The notes beneath the pieces are model-generated. The model was given only the letters and a program-made list of their open reading frames with translations, was not told where the DNA came from and made no database searches. A stretch of DNA of 64,000 nucleotides from Ilyonectria destructans (Eukaryota > Ascomycota > Sordariomycetes > Hypocreales > Nectriaceae), in the NCBI GenBank assembly GCA_020740775.1, contig JAHEWK010000030.1, positions 372,001-436,000 of the forward strand. Reading direction: 5' to 3'. The translations under genes and the position numbers were made by a program. This document shows, in pieces, positions 57,379 to 64,000 of this stretch (positions are counted from its first letter, which is position 1; every line of letters begins with the position of its first letter).

Positions 57379-57792
57379 ATGCATCTCGCAAAGATTACTA
57401 TTCTCGCCCTCGCCAGCGCCTCAGGCGCACTCGCCTCGTCCGTATGTGTCTCCTACCCAGGCCATATTATTACCAGTACTAATTTAGCAGTGCCGAATCT
57501 ATAGCTGGTTGGATGGAGAGGCTGTCCTCGATAACTGCTGCTGGGGCAAAGGTCAAAAGGCATGCACGAACCAGAATAGGGGAGGCACGCCTAGGGGCAC
57601 AAGCGCGGCCTACTGCAGCGAGCAGAGTGCGAGCTTCTGCGAGAATGTTATGCGCAATGGCCAGCCTGTCTCTGCTACCTGCGTAAGTGCCAAAATCTCA
57701 TGAATACTATGAACCAAAAGAAACTGATTCTCACGAAGGACGCGGACTGCTGCTCTACCACGACTGGTTGGGGAATCGGCTGCCCTAAGTAA
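57379..57792 (+). CDS. Small secreted cysteine-rich protein 3
   Basis: Exons 57379-57441, 57491-57682 and 57739-57792 join in frame to 102 residues. Signal peptide MHLAKITILALASASGALA. The mature domain starts at a Cys and has DNCCWGKGQKACTNQNRGG, YCSEQSASFCENVMRNG, QPVSATC and DADCCSTTTGWGIGCPK. It is about nine residues longer than its paralogues owing to insertions before CCWG and after the QN motif. Exon 3 is again exactly 18 codons and nearly the same as in protein 1. Opposite orientation to proteins 1 and 2. Confidence 0.83.
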
Positions 57793-58299
57793 TGGGTAGG
57801 CAACGGTATGCTGCTGCGTCCGGCGCACAGAAGGAGGGAATTCAGGTAGAGAGGCATGGTGGGAAGAAGGGGCAGGACGAGTTCTGTAGGTAAGAGACGA
57901 GCATAGAGAACATTGTAGTCATTGCTGCCATCCCAATGACACGCACCGCTGTGAAGCCAGTTGTCTCCGGCCACTTCTCCTGCACGCGGCCTATAGCTGC
58001 AAGGAAACCCGGAGAACGATTTTCGTGGACGCTCCTCCTCATAAGACTCCTATTTTACGCCCTCTAACTCCGGGCGTTTTAGACGAATTCAACTCTTGAA
58101 TCCTCGTCCTTCGTCACAAACCTCAATTTTGTTGGCCGACTCTGAGGCGCTCCGAGCCTTATTGTTGCAGTTGACTCGCGCCCTGATTGACTAAGTGGAT
58201 GGGACGGATGCGGCCAGTGTGGGCTCTCCGCGCCATGTCTGTCGGTCTGTTCCATCTCCATCGTAACCTTAAAACCAAAGGCAAGCCGCGCCATCTCAT
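57793..58299. other. Intergenic, no gene seen
   Basis: About 0.5 kb between secreted protein 3 and the hAT MITE; no motif recognised. Confidence 0.5.
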
Positions 58300-58712
58300 C
58301 AGGCTTTCTATCTATATTCCATACTCCATACAGGCCCGTATGGAATATGGAATATGGAATGCACCTCGTATGGAAGCTTATTCCATACGTATGGAATACA
58401 AAAAAATGACGTCATCTCTCACACTGCCACTATCGTAAAGAATCAGGTTTGGGAGCTCTGCAATTCAGTAATTGTACAGTGGTTTACCTGCTGTCGGCTG
58501 CAGACAGAGCTGAGATTGAAGTATGAAACAGCATAAACGATGGGTTTGGGATCACTCTGAAACAGACTGCAATAGCGGGGATAATATTTTCCGGAATAAT
58601 CCATTATTCCATACGTATGGAATACGGACGGCCCGTATGGAATATGGAGTATGGAGTATGGAACATTCCATACTCCATCACTTATTCCATACGAGTATGG
58701 ATAGAAAGCCTG
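58300..58712. mobile_element. Complete hAT-type MITE (413 bp) with 8-bp target duplication
   Basis: Perfect 13-bp terminal inverted repeats CAGGCTTTCTATC (58300-58312 and complement at 58700-58712). Both sides carry the direct repeat CATCTCAT (58292-58299 and 58713-58720). Eight-base duplications and a CAGG start fit the hAT superfamily. Subterminal zones consist of many TTCCATAC/GTATGGAA palindromes. The middle is unique and has no transposase. Its site TGACGTCA at about 58408 corresponds to the place where Crypton copy 1 sits in the related MITE at 3353-3444. Confidence 0.88.
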
Positions 58713-58804
58713 CATCTCATGAGTCATGGACTAGATCCGCATCCGTTTCCAGCCAGTGTGACCTCGGAAAATGCAGCCAGAGTACCCTGATGACGCTATG
58801 CTGC

Positions 58805-59125
58805 CTAAAGTTTCGGCAAATGATCCTCCAGAAGCATGTATACAGCTCCGGCACCGGCAGCAAGCTGCAAGCCTAGGCCTTCATAGGCGTGTACACGAGG
58901 TATCGAAACTGCAGGGAGCTTCTCCCTCACAAAATCCATCATAGCGACCTCACAGGCAGTGGCATATGCTTCATCTTCTTCTCTGACAGTAGTTGGGATG
59001 TCGGAATACCGGGATACCGGGATGTTGAGGTAAGTGAACCCGAGTAAAGATTGACTACACGGGCCGCCCGTCACCGACAGTCCTCTCGAAACAAAGACTG
59101 AGGAGACTTTAGCTTCGAGGCCCAC
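58805..59125 (-). pseudogene. APH-like phosphotransferase, fragment
   Basis: The frame reads DEAYATACEVAMMDFVREKL, VSIPRVHAYEG and GAGAVYMLLED, the N-lobe of the fungal phosphotransferase (APH) family in which a Lys/Glu helix precedes PxPRVxAY. The catalytic loop (HxD) and DFG-like parts are missing and the frame stops soon after, so this is a truncated remnant. Confidence 0.6.
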
Positions 59126-59355
59126 AAGGATTGTCCAGGGTCAGTGTTTTGGGATCACCGATCAGCAGAGCATGGTGTACAAAGAACGCCCCGGGTCCAA
59201 TGCTCAACCCAGCCCTCAAAGCCATCCTCCCAGTCAGTCTGGCGAACAACCCCTATCCCACTACTCTACAAGGAAGCTGCAATCCCAACGATCAGAGTCA
59301 TCCTTGAAGGCATCCAGATGAGACTCGGCCAGCGCATGAGTAGTAGTAGTAGTAC

Positions 59356-59595
59356 CGTAACAACTCGGTCATCTCGGGCAAGAGGCGTGCTCCACTGTGC
59401 CCCCACTGAGCCGCAGGAAGCATAAGAGAGCGAATCCAATGTATTGCTGTCATAGTGGCTCCTCCACTTTTCCACTATTACCCGTAGAATTCTATCATCG
59501 TACTGGGCCTCCTCTGCTTTCCTGCAGCCCAGTGGGGTTTCACTGGGGTCTCAGTGGAGCACGCCTCTTGCCCGAGATGACTGAGTTGTTACGGA
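59356..59595. repeat. Inverted duplication at the hAT relic's 5' side
   Basis: About 43 bp starting CCGTAACAACTC at 59356 recur inverted, ending at 59595, with one mismatch. The central about 150 bp include further CCCACTG/CAGTGGG palindromy. The right arm continues into the transposase frame (TELLRTL). Confidence 0.7.
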
Positions 59596-60203
59596 CTCTC
59601 GACCCTTCGAAACGAGACGCCTACATTAAGCAGAACTGGCCGGATGAGTGGTACGACAACGCAATTGGCGGAGCACAAGCGATTTGGGAGGAAGAATACA
59701 ATATTGAGCTCCCTACTAAGCCTCCGGCCGCTCCGAGCGCTGTCGCGGACTTTGTGGAATATGAGAGTAATAAACTAGCTCAGTTGGCGAGGAATATGAA
59801 GGTAAAGACCGCCGTGTTGCGTTCTGAGGATGATTTCATGACCTTTATTGCCGCTCAGCCGATAGAGATCGATTCTACGCCGCTTCAATGGTGGTGCGCA
59901 TCTGAGCAGCGGAGAAGATATCCACGACTTAGCCGCATGGCCATGGCGATACTCTCCATCTCACCAGAGTCATCCGAGCCAGAGAGAGCCTTCTCTGGGG
60001 CCCGCAGGACGTGCTCATGGGATAGGCTGCGGATTAAATGTGCAAACATTGACAGGGTAGAGTGTATAGGCAGCTGGCTGCGCGAAGGTCATATCATACC
60101 TACATCCCGCGGTGGATTTGGGTTACCGATGATGTTTTCCGCATTAAAAGATGATCTTACTGATTCAGATGACGATTTAGAAGACAGGGAGGATATTGAT
60201 TGA
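59573..60203 (+). pseudogene. hAT transposase, C-terminal part
   Basis: An open frame of about 200 residues ending at 60203 contains PLQWWCASEQRRRYPRLSRM and SPESSEPERAFSGARRTCSW, then DRLRIKCANIDRVECIGSWL, the C-terminal dimerisation domain of hAT transposases (normally AxxxLSIPxSSxxxERxFS). The N-terminal zinc finger and most of the catalytic core are absent; the upstream sequence is the inverted duplication. Truncated and inactive. Its sequence differs from the relic at 26380-27278. Confidence 0.75.
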
Positions 60204-60425
60204 TATTACCTAGTGAAGATTGATCTCGACCTTGCTATTCAGGAGCAACGAGAAGGCACATCGGGAACAAAAGGTAAGACTGGCACAAGGGCATTCATGG
60301 CCATTGGCGCACTTCTAGGCGAGCAGCATTATTTCATGCACGACCTCGAGTCGTTCTTCTGGGTGCTCTTCTGGATATGCATTTACTGCTTGAACGAGGG
60401 TCTGACATCCGGGACCCCACCAACA
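60204..60425 (+). pseudogene. FunK1-type protein kinase fragment
   Basis: Directly after the hAT stop the frame reads KIDLDLAIQEQREGTSG, GKTGTRAFMAIGALLGE and HYFMHDLESFFWVLFWICIY, the activation-loop-to-helix-F block of fungal FunK1 kinases. Nothing upstream of DLDLA is found nearby, so the hAT probably inserted in, or recombined with, a FunK1 gene. Confidence 0.75.
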
Positions 60426-60960
60426 GTTACAGGGGCAATACAACGCGGAGAGGAGGGAGCAGGGGAAACGGTCCACACCTCCGGGCATGGGTGAAGCAAC
60501 ATGTCCGTACCCGTTGGTCCATGTGTGGGGCAAGCCCCAAGGCGGACCAACTAAGCAAGCTTAGTTGGCCACAAAAATCTGGAACAGTCACAAAAAGCTG
60601 GAACATCGGCGGAGCCCGATTTTCGCTGTGTTTTGCCTCCCTCTTTATATTCTAGGTTTCTATTGCAGTCCAAGATCAAATTTGTGGCACAAACGAAGGA
60701 AGACTGAGGCCATTGGCGATCCGGGAGATATGACATTCTGATATTGCTGCAGACACCGCTGCTTGTGTACCCAGGTCTCGCCGTTGTAAGAGACACCTCC
60801 CATACAAATCACGCAGTACCAGCGTCTCTTGGCCCTTCCAAGCTGGCTTCTTGCGCAGCTCTTGTCTTTCTGATGATCTATTGTATCTTCTTGTGCCCCG
60901 GAATGTGTTGTTGTGGAGGGCACGGCGTGGAGGCAACTTCCGGGTAGGGCGATGACTCGT
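60426..60960. other. Intergenic; possible small transposon relic
   Basis: A near-palindrome AACTAAGCAAGCTTAGTT sits at about 60549. On the minus strand around 60780-60830, CVICMGGVSYNGETWVHKQRC has C-x2-C and H-x3-C spacing, which could be a transposon zinc knuckle, but the surrounding frame is not otherwise recognisable. Confidence 0.35.
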
Positions 60961-61047
60961 ATAAGGGCGTAACCGGTGGTGAAGATCGCTGCTATTGCAG
61001 TATCTCTTGCGCCTTTCGAACTTGTGTTAAATCGATGAACTTGAGGT

Positions 61048-61075
61048 CTTCTTCTCCTTCTTCTTCTTCTTCGTT
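61048..61075. repeat. CTT microsatellite
   Basis: Run of CTT with one CTC interruption. Confidence 0.7.
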
Positions 61076-63594
61076 CTTACTGTCGGTGGGTAGCTCGCTA
61101 AGGTTGATATAAATAGAATCGTCGCTTCCAGCCAGTACAGTCCAATCTACTGCGTTCAGTAGCTTCAGTGTGTATCTTACTTGGCGTATTAACTCCTTAA
61201 CTTCTAGAGGCAGTTATATTTCTATTATAAAGCTGTCAGTCTTCTTATTGAGGAGTTAAGTTATCTCAGAATATTATATATCCATAGAGAGATATTCTTT
61301 ATCCTTGCCTGTATATTCAAGCCACTACTTAAACTGCAGGTTCTTCTTAATACTATCGACTATAACCTCCTTGCTCTCTCGCCACTATTCTCTAAGCTTC
61401 TCTATCTCCCGAAGAATAATAGACTGAGTGAAGTGAATTTGAGCCTTATATTCCTTCTTATGAGACTCAGCGATAACCTCTTCCTGCTGTTTATGGAGCT
61501 CTTAGAGACTCACGTTATATGAGAAATCTCCTTGTGGCTTTGCTTTTTTGCCCCTCTTTTTCTCGTGATAATACTTCTCAATATGCATTCTCCGGTCGTC
61601 AATATATATGTAATGGTCTCAAGGTAGTATATTGCAACTAGCTAGGCCACTCTACAGAGTATACCAAACTTAAGGAAAGAAGAAGAAGAGAAAGAGAGTA
61701 GAGGAGGTCCATCCATAAATATACTCGTCATGGTGGCTTAAAGGTAAAAAGTGGGCCACGAAAGGCCGAGGGTTCCCGAGGCCACCTACGGGCACAGCCC
61801 GTTACATAAACCCAGACTGGGTTTGTTGTTATTTCTGTAGAGAGAATATTATACCTTTAACTCTTCCTTCTTCTGCCAATCCTCAAATTGATATAGTCGA
61901 TTTGACTGAAGACAGCCCAATCCCACCTACATACGCACGATCACGACGACTCCAATATGCACCTGCACCTGTAATGACTATCCCTTCCTATAATCCTGCT
62001 CAACTGGAATCCGCTATCAATTAAGGCAACCAAAGCCGAAGTCTCCACGCTCAAGCTACCCGAACGAAGCCGATACCCAATACACCCATTGAGTTGGCAA
62101 TTACCTTATATACAGCAGCATATAAGTGTATATCAAGCGGTCAATTGGATATCAGGAAGTGGCAGTCTGGATCTCCTACTATCGCTGGGAGAGTTGGCAA
62201 TTGCTTTGTTATAAATGCAATATATAACTATCCTTTACATACGGACCTTATGAGATCAGTTGCTGCACGTGTAACAACTGATGCAATATATCGGGCCGTT
62301 GACTGGGAGTTTATTTCTGGTTGCACCAGTAATAGTTCGCAAAGTATTATTTTCTTTTCTCAGGAAGTTCTAGAGACAACTTCTCTTGCTGTATTTCTCA
62401 ATGCAATCAATCCTCAAAGTCCGCATCCAACCAGGGTCAATCTTTTACTTCTTTATGCTTATAAAGCGAAAGAGGAGGAAGATAATATAATTACCCCTAT
62501 TCCAGTGCGAAAGAAGAAGGTTAAGGGCGAAAAGGATCTATCTCTTTCAATACAAAACAAACCCCCAATACAATCTCCAATTAATTGCAAACAAAAGGCA
62601 TCTATATAATTAGCTCCAGTAACAGATAAGAAGGTAAAGGTAGACAAGAAAAAAGAGGAGGTATTAGTCTTACTAGAGAAGTCTAATAAAGAAGATAACT
62701 TAGCTGCATTCTTCGATACTGATGTGGATAGATCGGATTTAAATGGACAAGATAATATAGTTATAGAAGTAGCTGGGTAAGGTAGTGAGGATTTAGAGGC
62801 ACTTATATCAGATAATGGAAGTAGAGAAGTTATTAAGGAAGATATAATTAGTATAGGGCGGAAGACTGGCAGTAAATAGCCACTACCTCTATTAAGTATA
62901 GTAACTCGCCAGCGTAAGTAGTTTCAATCTTCTCAAGTCTTTTCCTTTATTAATCAGCTGCTATCTATAAATCAAACACTTTAATGTCAATATTCTGAGC
63001 CTGTAGAATTTAACTAAGTCGATCTCGTCCATCTCGAGGTCGGTTAAATAAGGATAGTTATGGTGAATTCCCATTCTGAATATAAAGAGCCAATTCACCT
63101 CGTAGAAGATTATACTCATCTAAAAGTGGATATATAATAACGTTTGAAATTTCTGATAAAGAGCCAATTATCCTTATAATAATATCTTGACAAATAGATA
63201 TTATTTCTTCTGGCAAGAAAGCATCCAGATCAAATTGATTAAGTTCAAAGGTTTCCTAACAGAATCTGAATCGATCAGGTGGAATCTCTTCAGCAAAGTT
63301 CCGTGCAGTCTCTGAATTGAGATCATAATATAGAACTGAGGGTTGTCTAGGTTGAACATATAGTCGATTGGCTTGACGGCGAATAGAATAGCTATTTCAG
63401 ACTCATATAAATAAGATTAAGTCATATCGGATTGGATTTATAAAGATGAATAGAATAGCAATACAATCAGGAAGAGAGCCACCATCAAAAAGCCTATTTT
63501 CTATCAGCTATTGGAAGTATATCTAATCGAAGAGAATTAGTAAAGTTTAATAAGGAATAATAGAAACTTACCCTCCATAATCCTCCACGTACTT

Positions 63595-64000
63595 AATAAA
63601 GCTAATACCACCAGCTCTCAATTCGAGTATTATAAATACTTCGTCCAAAAAACCAACAATCCTTAAACTCAATTGGAACTAACTCTGTTCTAAGTCGTTT
63701 CTTTCTATTCCCAGAAAGAAAGTAATATAAGCCACACATTAAAGCTGTTTCCCCTCTATAATCAGATCGAATAACTCGTGGCATTATACCACGTTGCCGC
63801 AGAACTGATAGATACTGTAAGGCAATATTCCAACTTGTTGCAGCAGAATATCCACAGTAAAACCATATAATATATCGGGCATACCCATCAATACCAGTAT
63901 AGATCTTAAAGCCCTATTACTTAAGCTTATCATAACCATCAAGAGACCATACCCAGTCAGGCCCTAGAACAATAAAGTCATAACGTTAAAAACGTACTTT
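63595..64000 (-). pseudogene. Integrase-core (DDE) transposon protein relic
   Basis: Reading leftward from the window edge: DWVWSLDGYDKLK, two stops, GFKIYTGIDGYARYIIWFYC, QYLSVLRQRGIMPRVIRSD, ETALMCGLYYF and RIESWWYQL. These match the order D (IDGYARYI), D (RSDxGxE) and E (RIESWW) of an integrase-core protein common in fungal genomes. Stops in the frame and an extra residue in RSDYRGET show it is decayed. It runs off the window. Confidence 0.65.

Larger units (their letters stand above)
60961..64000. other. AT-rich, RIP-like transposon graveyard
   Basis: Composition falls to strongly AT-rich. On the minus strand of about 61000-61560 a reading frame (for example LREIEKLREW) is interrupted repeatedly by TAG/TAA where Gln codons would fit. 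On the plus strand of 61850-62610 a protein-like frame with one stop ends in a Lys-rich tail. I cannot assign either. A CTT repeat lies at about 61048-61075. No intact gene. Confidence 0.55.

Overview
The window is genomic DNA of a filamentous ascomycete fungus. Genes carry many short GT-AG introns of about 42 to 105 bases with CTAAC-type branch sites, and the gene families are typical of such fungi: psi-producing oxygenase, LaeA-like methyltransferases, a QDR-type MFS transporter, small secreted cysteine-rich proteins, FunK1 and APH kinase remnants, and Crypton, hAT, pogo and MITE elements. Real genes are spaced among transposon debris, so this looks like a repeat-rich accessory region. I cannot name the species.

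Layout. 1-3352 is a Crypton DNA transposon (copy 1, cut by the window edge) sitting inside a broken hAT-type MITE (3353-3444). 3909-7905 is an intact 15-exon psi-producing oxygenase on the minus strand. 9227-10894 is a DUF2235 alpha/beta-hydrolase, followed by a long-inverted-repeat element (10994-12347) that carries a copied piece of that gene and blocks of GATC/ATCG simple repeat. 14146-15864 is a berberine-bridge-type FAD oxidoreductase. 17598-24471 holds two further Crypton copies in perfect head-to-tail array (period 3437 bp). 25394-25951 is a short coiled-coil (SCOC-like) protein.

25952-34503 is mainly repeats and relics (a hAT transposase relic and a 0.8-kb inverted-repeat element), interrupted by the first of three paralogous seven-membrane-span proteins (30095-31727). 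34504-36243 is an MFS drug:H+ antiporter. 36244-40517 holds a pogo transposase relic and a TA-flanked MITE. The second seven-span paralogue is at 40518-41873. Then come a GMC oxidoreductase pseudogene (43004-43290), a LaeA-like methyltransferase (44274-45772, minus), a C2H2 zinc-finger relic, and a second LaeA-like methyltransferase with 11 exons (47596-49288). The third seven-span paralogue is at 51899-53083 (minus).

53946-57792 holds three paralogous small secreted cysteine-rich proteins with identical exon architecture and similarly placed TATA boxes. 58300-58712 is a complete hAT MITE with an 8-bp target duplication. The last 5 kb is a graveyard: kinase fragments, a 5'-truncated hAT transposase, and an AT-rich, stop-riddled stretch with an integrase-core relic that looks RIP-mutated.

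How things fit together. No coherent biosynthetic cluster is visible. The oxygenase (oxylipin signalling), the LaeA-like methyltransferases and the secreted proteins are each plausible lifestyle genes but are not arranged as one pathway. The two observations most worth following are the cysteine-rich secreted trio together with the dispersed seven-span trio, and the Crypton array. In the array, the three copies encode identical proteins and the junction between copies 2 and 3 gives a direct view of how this tyrosine-recombinase element integrates.
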